Of a stretch of 11,852 nucleotides of DNA, positions 1 to 7,110 are shown in pieces (the stretch's first letter is position 1; each line of letters begins with the position of its first letter). The translations under genes were made by a program, and so were the position numbers. Source of the stretch: an uncultured Faecalibacterium sp. (GTDB taxonomy: Bacteria; Bacillota; Clostridia; Oscillospirales; Ruminococcaceae); assembly GCA_934561555.1 (NCBI GenBank), contig CAKTGQ010000042.1, forward strand, positions 1 to 11,852, read 5' to 3'. Under the pieces are notes generated by a model, which searched no databases, had not been told where the DNA came from, and saw only the letters and a program-made list of their open reading frames with translations.

Positions 1-861
<861 letters not shown>

Positions 862-876
862 GACACGGAGGAACAA

Positions 877-3459
877 ATGGAAGAAGATTATGTGATGATA
901 CCGGGCAGCGGAACCAAAAAGATCATCCGCGATGTCAAAAAGGAGATCGAGACGGCCTTCCTGGATTATTCCATGTCGGTCATCGTGTCCCGCGCCCTGC
1001 CCGATGTGCGGGACGGCTTGAAACCCGTCCACCGCCGCATTCTGTACACCATGCACGAGCGCGGCAACGACCCCAGCCACGCATACCGTAAATCCGCCGA
1101 TACCGTCGGTGCGGTGCTGGGCTCTTACCACCCCCACGGCGACGCATCGGTCTACGACGCCATGGTACGTCTGGCACAGGACTTCTCGCTGCGCTATCCG
1201 CTGGTGGATGGTCAGGGTAACTTTGGTTCTGTGGACGGCGACCCCCCGGCTGCTTACCGTTACACCGAGGCCCGCATGAGCCGCATGGCGGTGGAGATGC
1301 TGACCGATATCGAGAAGGACACCATCGACTGGGACCCCAACTTTGACGAGACCAAAAAGGAGCCCAGCGTGCTGCCCTGCCGCTTCCCGAACCTGCTGGT
1401 CAACGGCAGTCAGGGCATCGCGGTCGGTATGGCTACCAACATCCCGCCCCACAACCTGAGCGAGGTCATTGACGGCTGCATCGCCTATATCGATGACCCG
1501 GATATCGACCTGCCCGGCCTGATGGAGCACATCAAGGGCCCGGACTTCCCCACTGCCGGCATCATCATGGGCCGCAGCGGCATCCGCGCCGCCTACGCCA
1601 CCGGACGCGGCAAGATCACTCTGCGCGGCCGTGCCACCATTGAGGAGACCAAGAACGGCCGCACCCAGATCATCATTACGGAAATTCCCTATATGGTCAA
1701 CAAGGCGCGCCTCATCGAGCACATGGCAGACCTTGTCAAGGAAAAGCGCATCGAGGGCATCACCGGTCTGAACGATGAGACCAACCGCAAGGGTATGCGC
1801 ATCGTGGTGGATATCCGCAAGGACGCCAATGCACAGGTCATCCTGAACCAGCTGTACCAGTACACCCAGCTGCAGGACACCGTGGGCGTCATTATGCTGG
1901 CCATCGACCACAAGGTGCCCAAGGTGCTCACCCTGAAGCAGATGCTGCAGAAGTATGTGGAGTTTCAGGACGAGGTGGTGCGCCGCCGCACCCAGTATGA
2001 CCTGAAAAAGGCCAAGGAGCGCGCCCACATTCTGGAAGGTCTGAAAAAGGCCACCGACATCGTGGACGAACTGATCGCCACCATCCGCGCCTGCAAGGGC
2101 GGCATGGCAGAAGCCAAGGCTGCCATCATGGAGCGGTTCGGCTTTGATGACCCGCAGGCAGACGCTATCGTTAAATTGCAGCTGGGCCGTCTGGCCGGTC
2201 TGGAGATCTTGAAGATCGAGGAAGAACTGGCCAGCCTGCACGCCAAGATCGAGGACTGGGAAGCCATTCTGGCTGATGATGCCCGGGTGCTTGCCATCGT
2301 CAAGGACGAGCTGCTGGAAATGAAGAAGCGCTTCGGTGACGAGCGCCGCACCGAGATCCAGTCCGTGACCGGTGAGGTGGATATCGAGGATCTGATCGCC
2401 GAGGAGCAGTGCGTCTACACCCTGACCGAGGCCGGTTATATCAAGCGTCAGCTCAAGGCCACCTATCAGGCACAGCGCCGCGGCGGACGCGGCATCTCCG
2501 GCATGACCCGCAAGGAAGAGGACATCGTGCAGGAGATGTTCGTAGGCTCCACCCACGACTATGTGCTCTTTGTCACCGACCGGGGCCGCCTGTTCCGCAT
2601 CAAGGGCTACACCATCGCCGAGGGCAGCCGCACCAGCAAGGGCATGAATATCGTCAACCTGCTGCAGCTGGCTGAGGGCGAAAAAGTGACCAACATGATC
2701 TGCCAGAGCAAGGACGCCGAGCAGTCGGGCGGCTATGTGACCATGGTCACCAAGCAGGGTCTGATCAAGCGCACCCCGCTGGAACAGTACGCCAACATCC
2801 GCAAGAGCGGCCTGATCGGCATTGCCCTGAACGAGGGCGATGCCTTGGCTTGGACCCGCCTGACCTCCGGCCACGATATGCTCATCGTTGCCACCCGCAA
2901 CGGTCAGGCCATCCGCTTCAACGAGGAGAACGCCCGCCCGATGGGCCGTAACGGCCACGGCGTGCGCGCCATCCGTCTGGCAGAGGGCGACGAGGTCATC
3001 GGCGTGTGCATCTGCCGCGAGGGCGGCACGGTGCTGACCGTGACCGAGAACGGCAAGGGACGCCGCTCGGATATCGACACCTACCGCATCACCGCCCGCG
3101 GCGGCAAGGGCATCCGCAACTACGATGTGAGCCGCGACAAGGTAGCCGCCGTGAAGATCGTGGATGACGTGGACGATGTGCTGCTGAGCAGTCAGGAGGG
3201 TATCATCATCCGTCTGCACGTCAACGAGATCCCGCTGCAGAGCCGCTACGGCTCCGGCGTGCGGGTGATGCGTCTGGGCGAGAACGACAAGGTGATGGTG
3301 CTGGCACGCACCGACCACGACGACGAAGCACAGACCGAGAAGATCGATGCTTCCGAAGCCGATGCCGAGCCCACCGCCGAGCAGCTGGCGGAGATGGAAG
3401 CCGCCGACGCAGCCGCCGCCACCGAAGCCCCGGAGGCAGACCCCGAAGAGAAAGAATAA
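877..3459 (+). CDS. gyrA: DNA gyrase subunit A
   Basis: This is the DNA breakage-reunion subunit of gyrase, 860 residues, a normal length. ATG is preceded by GGAGGA at 867-872 and sits 15 nt after the gyrB stop, so the pair forms an operon. The N-terminal breakage-reunion domain has the catalytic tyrosine at residue 129 in the motif RYTE. The quinolone-binding region reads [10 protein letters not shown]: residues 90-91 are Ala-Ser where E. coli has Ser83-Ala84, while the acidic Asp94 is kept. The GyrA box QRRGGRG at residues 533-539 marks the wrapping C-terminal beta-pinwheel and identifies a true gyrase rather than ParC. The last 48 or so residues (from about 813) form an acidic, Ala/Glu-rich tail likely to be disordered; in E. 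coli GyrA a C-terminal acidic tail tunes wrapping and supercoiling. An intrinsic terminator follows the stop. Confidence 0.98.
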   Translation: MEEDYVMIPGSGTKKIIRDVKKEIETAFLDYSMSVIVSRALPDVRDGLKPVHRRILYTMHERGNDPSHAYRKSADTVGAVLGSYHPHGDASVYDAMVRLAQDFSLRYPLVDGQGNFGSVDGDPPAAYRYTEARMSRMAVEMLTDIEKDTIDWDPNFDETKKEPSVLPCRFPNLLVNGSQGIAVGMATNIPPHNLSEVIDGCIAYIDDPDIDLPGLMEHIKGPDFPTAGIIMGRSGIRAAYATGRGKITLRGRATIEETKNGRTQIIITEIPYMVNKARLIEHMADLVKEKRIEGITGLNDETNRKGMRIVVDIRKDANAQVILNQLYQYTQLQDTVGVIMLAIDHKVPKVLTLKQMLQKYVEFQDEVVRRRTQYDLKKAKERAHILEGLKKATDIVDELIATIRACKGGMAEAKAAIMERFGFDDPQADAIVKLQLGRLAGLEILKIEEELASLHAKIEDWEAILADDARVLAIVKDELLEMKKRFGDERRTEIQSVTGEVDIEDLIAEEQCVYTLTEAGYIKRQLKATYQAQRRGGRGISGMTRKEEDIVQEMFVGSTHDYVLFVTDRGRLFRIKGYTIAEGSRTSKGMNIVNLLQLAEGEKVTNMICQSKDAEQSGGYVTMVTKQGLIKRTPLEQYANIRKSGLIGIALNEGDALAWTRLTSGHDMLIVATRNGQAIRFNEENARPMGRNGHGVRAIRLAEGDEVIGVCICREGGTVLTVTENGKGRRSDIDTYRITARGGKGIRNYDVSRDKVAAVKIVDDVDDVLLSSQEGIIIRLHVNEIPLQSRYGSGVRVMRLGENDKVMVLARTDHDDEAQTEKIDASEADAEPTAEQLAEMEAADAAAATEAPEADPEEKE

Positions 3460-3501
3460 GGATCAGCGCAGGCTGAAAGATCCTTTCCGCTGAATCGCTG
3501 C

Positions 3502-3543
3502 AAAGCCCACGCAGGCCGTATGCTTGCCCGCGTGGGCTTTTTT
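3502..3543 (+). terminator. Intrinsic terminator of the gyrB-gyrA operon
   Basis: An 11-bp perfect stem, AAAGCCCACGC (3502-3512) with GCGTGGGCTTT (3530-3540), is followed by an unbroken run of T to 3543. It lies 43 nt after the gyrA stop. A smaller inverted repeat, AAGGATC (3458-3464) with GATCCTT (3479-3485), overlaps the gyrA stop but lacks a long T tract. Confidence 0.92.
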
Positions 3544-3586
3544 GCAGCACCGGCACAGCGGACGAAACGGAAAGTGAGGAAGGCGG

Positions 3587-4549
3587 ATGGCAGAGAAAAA
3601 ATGCCCGGAGATCAGTGTGATCGTGCCGGTGTACAAGGTGGAAAAATACCTGAACGCGTGCATAAACTCGATCCTTGCGCAGACGTTTGCACAGTTTGAG
3701 CTGATCCTTGTGGACGATGGCTCCCCGGACGGCTGCCCTGCCCTGTGCGATGCTGCCGCTTTGCGGGACGACCGTGTGCGGGTGATCCATCAGAAGAACG
3801 GCGGTGTGGGGGCTGCGCGCAATACCGGTCTGGATGCCGCAAAGGGAAAGTGGATCACCTTTGTGGACTCGGACGATACCGTTGCGCCGCGCTATCTGGA
3901 AGCAATGTATCGAAAAGCAGCAGCAGAGCAGGCAGATGCAGCCGTCTGCGATTTTCGGCTGACGGACGAAAGCGGCAAAGACAAGCACCGTGTGGAACGC
4001 TTGATAAAAGACGAAACGCTGACCCGGCACGAAGTGCTCAGCAAGATGATGCTGGTGCCGTTTCCGGGAATATGCTGCAAGCTGTACCGCACGGAACTGA
4101 TCGGAGCACATCGTTTTGGAAACAGGACGATCGGCGAGGATGCGACCTTTCAGGTCGAGGTCTTTTCGGAGGCAAATAAAGTGGTCTGCATTGCACAGGC
4201 TCTGTATGACTACCGGCAGGTCACGGAAAGCGCTATGCACAGCAAGCGCACCGTGCGGAACCTGGAAGATCAGGTGGCGGCGAATTATGCCATGTTCACC
4301 TGTGCCCGGGAGCAGGGACTGACGGACGTGCTGTGCGTATATTACTGGCTGATCGTAAAGTATTTTGTGCAGAACTGGCGCGCCATCACCCCGGCAGAGC
4401 GCAAAAGCCCGCAGGCACAAAGGGCACTGGAATGCCGCCGCACCGCATGGCAGCAGCTGAAGCAGAGCGGCGCAGTGACCCCGGCGCACGTCTTTCAGGC
4501 AGCGGTGCACCGTGTCGCACCGGCGCTGTACCTCAGGATGAAGCACTGA
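3587..4549 (+). CDS. Glycosyltransferase family 2 protein
   Basis: This 320-residue protein is a predicted GT-A fold glycosyltransferase, expected to move a sugar from a nucleotide-sugar donor to a cell-surface polysaccharide or lipid acceptor at the inner face of the membrane. The N-terminus is diagnostic: ISVIVPVYKVEKYL at residues 9-22, the nucleotide-binding LVDDGSPDGCP at 41-51, NGGVGAARNTGL at 71-82, and the metal-binding DSDD (DXD-type) at 94-97. The middle has the family's DATFQVEVF block at about residue 185, where the catalytic acidic residue normally lies. The second half is poorly conserved, as usual for acceptor-binding regions, and I see no membrane segment. ATG is preceded by GAGGA at 3576-3580. 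It is a lone gene, 44 nt after the gyrase terminator with no obvious promoter of its own, so read-through from gyrase is possible. Acceptor and donor sugar cannot be told from sequence. Confidence 0.93.
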   Translation: MAEKKCPEISVIVPVYKVEKYLNACINSILAQTFAQFELILVDDGSPDGCPALCDAAALRDDRVRVIHQKNGGVGAARNTGLDAAKGKWITFVDSDDTVAPRYLEAMYRKAAAEQADAAVCDFRLTDESGKDKHRVERLIKDETLTRHEVLSKMMLVPFPGICCKLYRTELIGAHRFGNRTIGEDATFQVEVFSEANKVVCIAQALYDYRQVTESAMHSKRTVRNLEDQVAANYAMFTCAREQGLTDVLCVYYWLIVKYFVQNWRAITPAERKSPQAQRALECRRTAWQQLKQSGAVTPAHVFQAAVHRVAPALYLRMKH

Positions 4550-4812
4550 GGGTGCACTGAGTGGAAACCCCTCCCGTGAAAATGCGTTTGGAGCGGCCCG
4601 CAGGCCGCGACAAACGCGAAATTTAAAATATTCTTTCCGCTGAATATGTGCAGAGTGCAACAACGACGACCGCCGCCAGCGGCGGAAGCAGGGAGGAGTT
4701 GTTGGGGCAGCGGCCAGCAAGACGCAAGTGCCGCCCAAGGCACGAAGCGGATGCTGGGTGCCGCAACCCGATAGCGGAGCACATTTAAAATCGCTTCACC
4801 GTCAGGTTTGTC
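4550..4812. other. Gene-free stretch with nested stem-loops, possible dispersed repeat or structured RNA
   Basis: No convincing gene was seen here. Three palindromic structures stand out. At 4584-4617 an outer stem GCGTTTG/CAAACGC encloses GCGGCC/GGCCGC with a CGCA loop; the two stems are separated by a symmetric GA/GA internal loop, which can form stable sheared G-A pairs. At 4658-4704 an outer CAACAAC/GTTGTTG stem encloses CCGCCG-CCAG-CGGCGG (4670-4685). At about 4756-4768 a small GGGT-loop-ACCC hairpin occurs. None has a following T tract, so none is a standard terminator. The stretch could be a repeat family, a small RNA or remnant DNA. Confidence 0.5.
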
Positions 4813-4841
4813 TGGACTTCCCCTTGAAACTGTGCTAAAAT
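4813..4841 (+). promoter_or_regulatory. Predicted mntP promoter (extended -10)
   Basis: The -35 box TGGACT (4813-4818) and -10 box TAAAAT (4836-4841) are separated by 17 nt. A TGC immediately before the -10 (4833-4835) gives an extended -10, compensating for the imperfect -35. Transcription would start near 4848, a few bases before the riboswitch aptamer. Confidence 0.65.
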
Positions 4842-4859
4842 AAACAAAATCACAATACC

Positions 4860-4979
4860 CGTGGGGGAGTAGCAGGCGCTTTGCAGAGCGCAGCAAGTCA
4901 ACATAATGACCGCTTTCCGGTCTGGCTTGCTTTCATTTGCGAGACTCATGTGTTTTGGTGCGTGTTTGCTGCGCCCGTG
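4860..4979 (+). promoter_or_regulatory. yybP-ykoY-type manganese riboswitch aptamer
   Basis: The conserved GGGGAGTAG signature of the yybP-ykoY (Mn2+-sensing) riboswitch is present at 4864-4872, directly upstream of a manganese exporter gene. A GCGCT/AGCGC hairpin follows (4876-4891), then the paired element AGCAAG (4892-4897) with CTTGCT (4926-4931), which encloses GACC-loop-GGTC (4908-4922). A plausible closing P1 helix pairs 4860-4865 with 4974-4979, including two G-T wobbles. Known members bind Mn2+ between two stacked hairpin arms and usually switch expression on. The exact 3' edge of the aptamer and the switching helix were not resolved by eye. Confidence 0.88.
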
Positions 4980-5007
4980 CACATGGAGTGGATTTCCTAA
5001 AAAATCA

Positions 5008-5051
5008 CCCGGTCCCGGACGTACAACGCGCCCGGGGCCGGGTTTTGTTTT
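5008..5051 (+). terminator. Riboswitch-controlled intrinsic terminator upstream of mntP
   Basis: An 11-bp stem forms between CCCGGTCCCGG (5008-5018) and CCGGGGCCGGG (5032-5042), fully paired except for one wobble, and is followed by TTTTGTTTT (5043-5051). It lies between the aptamer and mntP. In manganese-poor cells it should stop transcription; with Mn2+ bound the stem should be prevented, allowing mntP expression. The antiterminator partner was not identified. Confidence 0.88.
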
Positions 5052-5088
5052 GGTTTGGAATACGGTCAACAAACAGGAGGCAGACAGA

Positions 5089-5670
5089 ATGGAATGGAGT
5101 TTTGTGTTTTTTTTCAACAGCGTTTTGCTGGGCGTGGGGCTGGCGATGGATGCGTTTTCGGTGTCCATGGCAAACGGCCTGCACGACCCTAAAATGAACA
5201 AGGGCACCATGTGCAAAATCGCGGGCACTTTTGGCATTTTTCAGGCCGCAATGCCCATGATCGGCTGGGTGTGCGTGCATACCATCGTGGAGCTGTTCTC
5301 GTCCTTTGAGGCCCTGATCCCGTGGATCGCGCTGGCACTGCTGAGTTACATCGGCGGCAAGATGCTGCTGGACGGCATCCGTGGTGAGGAAGCCGAGGAA
5401 GCGGCAGAGCTCAGCGCCGGGGCGCTGTTCATGCAGGGCGTGGCTACCAGCATCGATGCCCTCTCGGTGGGCTTCACCATCTCGGAATACGGCTGGCTGA
5501 TGGCGCTTACCGCTGCCATCATCATTGCAGTGGTCACCTTCTTCATCTGCATGGCAGGTCTGCGCATCGGCAAAAAGTTCGGCACAAAGCTTTCCGGCAA
5601 GGCCAATATTCTGGGCGGCGTCATCCTGATCGGCATCGGGCTGGAAATTTTCATCACCGGGGTGTTCTGA
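5089..5670 (+). CDS. mntP: Manganese efflux pump MntP
   Basis: This 193-residue inner-membrane protein exports Mn2+ and protects the cell from manganese excess. It is nearly all hydrophobic, with about six membrane segments, and shows the internal repeat of the MntP family: GLAMDAFSVSMANG at residues 17-30 and GVATSIDALSVG at 117-128, each with the conserved membrane aspartate (Asp21 and Asp123). An acidic loop, GEEAEEAAELS, separates the halves. Length matches the family (about 190). The ATG at 5089 was chosen because AGGAGG (5075-5080) lies 8 nt before it; upstream in-frame starts from 4906 fall inside the riboswitch and give no membrane-protein sequence. The manganese riboswitch and terminator upstream agree with the function. 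No clear terminator follows the stop. Confidence 0.96.
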   Translation: MEWSFVFFFNSVLLGVGLAMDAFSVSMANGLHDPKMNKGTMCKIAGTFGIFQAAMPMIGWVCVHTIVELFSSFEALIPWIALALLSYIGGKMLLDGIRGEEAEEAAELSAGALFMQGVATSIDALSVGFTISEYGWLMALTAAIIIAVVTFFICMAGLRIGKKFGTKLSGKANILGGVILIGIGLEIFITGVF

Positions 5671-5804
5671 GGAACAACAAGGCTGCGCGTTCACACCGTC
5701 AGACTTGTATCGGGCTGCGTTTCCTGCGCGAAACAAAACACAGGGGCATAATGCTAGTTTTTCAAGATGCTTTTTGAACAAAATGACAAAAAATGGAAAA
5801 GCAC

Positions 5805-5833
5805 TTGACAAGCCCGTTTGCAGGAACTAAGCT
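5805..5833 (+). promoter_or_regulatory. Promoter of lipoprotein gene 1
   Basis: A perfect TTGACA (5805-5810) and TAAGCT (5828-5833) are separated by 17 nt, a standard vegetative-sigma arrangement. The start site would be near 5840, leaving a leader of roughly 65 nt. The same promoter is repeated at 7012-7040. Confidence 0.8.
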
Positions 5834-5845
5834 AGGAGCATAAAT

Positions 5846-5869
5846 AGAAACGTTCAGGGGTTCGTTTCT
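5846..5869 (+). promoter_or_regulatory. Leader inverted repeat, copy 1
   Basis: AGAAACG (5846-5852) and CGTTTCT (5863-5869) are perfect inverted repeats around a 10-nt loop at the very start of the predicted transcript. It could be an mRNA 5' stem-loop or an operator. It is identical at 7053-7076. Confidence 0.6.
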
Positions 5870-5906
5870 GCTTAAATCTTCAAACAAAAACAGGAGGAAC
5901 ATCAAG

Positions 5907-6806
5907 ATGAGATTGTCCAAGAAAATTGCAGCCGTTGCGTTGGCAGCAGTCATGGCTGTTTCCATGCTGACAGCCTGCGGCGGCACCGATGCACCCAGTT
6001 CCAGCAGTCCTAGTTCCAGCAGTCCTAGTTCCAGCAGTCCTAGTTCCAGCAGCTCCGGCTCCGGCAGCTCTAGCGCTGACAGCAGCTCCAACAGCACTTC
6101 CGATTCTAGCAGCAGCTCCAACAGCGGCACCGACGACAAGGAAGAAAATGTTGCTTACCAGAACAGCCGGACTGGAAAGTTCTACCGGAAGCTTGGCACC
6201 AGCTATACCTTGGGCTTGAAGATGGATGCCACCACTGATGGCGTAAACCAGACTGCCACCATGTTGATTTCGACCAACGGCAACCGGGTTTATGAAGAGA
6301 TCGCAGGACGGAGCGATGATGGCGATGCAGAACACGTGATCGTTTTGGCGGATAGGGCAACGGGTCAGAGCTGGCTCCTTGTTCCTGATGAAAGCGTCAA
6401 AGATCAGGGCAAGCTTGGCTACTATCAGATCCTGCCTAAGGGAGATGATCAGACAGGCGGAGATACCACGGCAAAGCCGGTCGAGGGAATCAAGTTCACG
6501 CAGAAAACAGAAGGCAATTATTACATTGAGTCCCAGACCTATGAAGCGCCCAGCGATGATGGCACTGTGAAAGTGTCCATGGCCTATTACTTTGTGAGAA
6601 ACAGCGACACACCGAAGTTTGTGGTGGTAGACGAGAGTGTTGACGGCAAGGCGCTTGTATCGATGCGTATGGAATTCACCAGCGTTGAGTATCAGGCAAA
6701 TAAGAAATATATGGACTTTGAAGCACTTCTGAAGCAGTATGTCAATATTTCTGATATGTACGGCGCAGCTTCCATGCCCAGCATTGCAAGCCTGACCATC
6801 GGCTAA
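5907..6806 (+). CDS. Predicted lipoprotein with Ser-rich linker, unknown function
   Basis: This is a 299-residue secreted lipoprotein anchored on the outer face of the membrane. It starts with a lipoprotein signal peptide, MRLSKKIAAV followed by a hydrophobic core, and the lipobox LTAC with the lipidated cysteine at residue 24. Residues 31-73 form a Ser-rich linker partly built from SSSSP repeats, which probably spaces the folded domain from the membrane. The mature domain (about 80-299) is rich in aromatic and beta-type stretches. I do not recognise a family with certainty; the layout, a beta-rich domain with a Lys/Tyr-rich end, is reminiscent of LolA/LppX-like lipid-binding lipoproteins, but that is weak inference. 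AGGAGG at 5892-5897 supports the start. The first 25 residues are identical to those of the second lipoprotein at 7111; the rest has diverged almost completely. Confidence 0.9.
   Translation: MRLSKKIAAVALAAVMAVSMLTACGGTDAPSSSSPSSSSPSSSSPSSSSSGSGSSSADSSSNSTSDSSSSSNSGTDDKEENVAYQNSRTGKFYRKLGTSYTLGLKMDATTDGVNQTATMLISTNGNRVYEEIAGRSDDGDAEHVIVLADRATGQSWLLVPDESVKDQGKLGYYQILPKGDDQTGGDTTAKPVEGIKFTQKTEGNYYIESQTYEAPSDDGTVKVSMAYYFVRNSDTPKFVVVDESVDGKALVSMRMEFTSVEYQANKKYMDFEALLKQYVNISDMYGAASMPSIASLTIG
5993..6052 (+). repeat. 15-bp tandem repeat, four copies, coding for SSSSP units
   Basis: The unit TCCTAGTTCCAGCAG occurs three times exactly (6008-6052), preceded by one copy with two changes (5993-6007). 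Because the unit is 15 bp, gain or loss of copies changes the linker by five residues without shifting frame. Confidence 0.93.
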
Positions 6807-6860
6807 AGCGCATTTTTCTGAGCAAAATACTAAAAAATAAAGCGAGTCTCCCGGCGTAAA

Positions 6861-6888
6861 TGAACTGCACCCCATTTGCTAGACAGTA
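6861..6888 (+). mobile_element. Possible solo IS150-group (IS3 family) insertion-sequence end
   Basis: The sequence beginning TGAACTGCACCCCATTTG at 6861 resembles, from memory, the terminal repeat of IS150-type elements (TGTACTGCACCC...). There is no transposase gene and no second end nearby, so at most this is a remnant. The same bases form the 5' arm of a terminator, which may be the whole explanation. Confidence 0.35.
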
Positions 6889-6919
6889 CCGTATCCTGTT
6901 TAGAAAATGGGGTGTTTTT
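6868..6919 (+). terminator. Intrinsic terminator after lipoprotein gene 1
   Basis: A 19-nt arm at 6868-6886 (beginning CACCCCATTTG) pairs with 6896-6914 (ending AAAATGGGGTG) with one mismatch and one wobble, followed by TTTTT (6915-6919). It lies about 60 nt after the stop codon and separates the two lipoprotein units. Confidence 0.85.
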
Positions 6920-7011
6920 GCATGCTAAAGGGGATCCTGAAAAACTATGAAATCAGAATGCTAAATTTTCGAACTGCTTTTTTAACAAAATGACAAAAAA
7001 TAGAAAGGTGC

Positions 7012-7040
7012 TTGACAAGCCCGTTTGCAGGAACTAAGCT
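7012..7040 (+). promoter_or_regulatory. Promoter of lipoprotein gene 2
   Basis: TTGACA (7012-7017), a 17-nt spacer identical to that of gene 1, and TAAGCT (7035-7040). Each lipoprotein gene therefore has its own copy of one promoter, which suggests joint control. Confidence 0.8.
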
Positions 7041-7052
7041 AGGAGCATAAAT

Positions 7053-7076
7053 AGAAACGTTCAGGGGTTCGTTTCT
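7053..7076 (+). promoter_or_regulatory. Leader inverted repeat, copy 2
   Basis: AGAAACG (7053-7059) and CGTTTCT (7070-7076) with the same 10-nt loop as copy 1 at 5846-5869. Stem and loop have no substitution between copies. Confidence 0.6.
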
Positions 7077-7110
7077 GCTTAAATCTTCAAAAAACAGGAG
7101 GAACATCAAG

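Larger units (their letters stand above)
5751..5983 (+). repeat. Lipoprotein 5' module, copy 1 (promoter, leader, signal peptide)
   Basis: This segment is a direct repeat of 6958-7185. From TTGACA to the start codon the two copies differ only by a 3-nt indel. The signal-peptide codons differ at four synonymous third positions. The 54 nt before TTGACA differ at about ten sites. Similarity ends just after the lipobox cysteine codon. Confidence 0.95.

Noticed and set aside
3483..4645. Shared 13-mer CTTTCCGCTGAAT at 3483 and 4633
   Set aside because: The shared part is short and the flanks do not match; it may belong to a repeat family but cannot be supported from two short matches.
3221..4738. 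Long open frame of 505 codons on the minus strand
   Set aside because: It runs antisense through the gyrA tail, the gyrA terminator, the whole glycosyltransferase gene and the stem-loop gap. Its translation is low-complexity Arg/Cys/His-rich and has no recognisable domain; it is a by-product of high GC.
4906..5088. Upstream in-frame start giving a 254-residue MntP
   Set aside because: The extra part lies within the riboswitch and terminator, gives no plausible protein sequence, and lacks a ribosome-binding site as good as AGGAGG before 5089.
5005..5811. Minus-strand open frame of 268 codons opposite mntP
   Set aside because: It is antisense to a clear membrane transporter and the riboswitch terminator, with composition typical of a shadow frame.
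5993..6052. Tandem repeat considered as a small CRISPR array
   Set aside because: The units are directly adjacent with no spacers, only 15 bp long, and in frame within a Ser-rich lipoprotein linker.
5880..6875. Minus-strand open frame of 331 codons opposite lipoprotein gene 1
   Set aside because: Its GTRTA-type repeats are simply the antisense of the 15-bp tandem repeat, and it has no ribosome-binding context or known domain.
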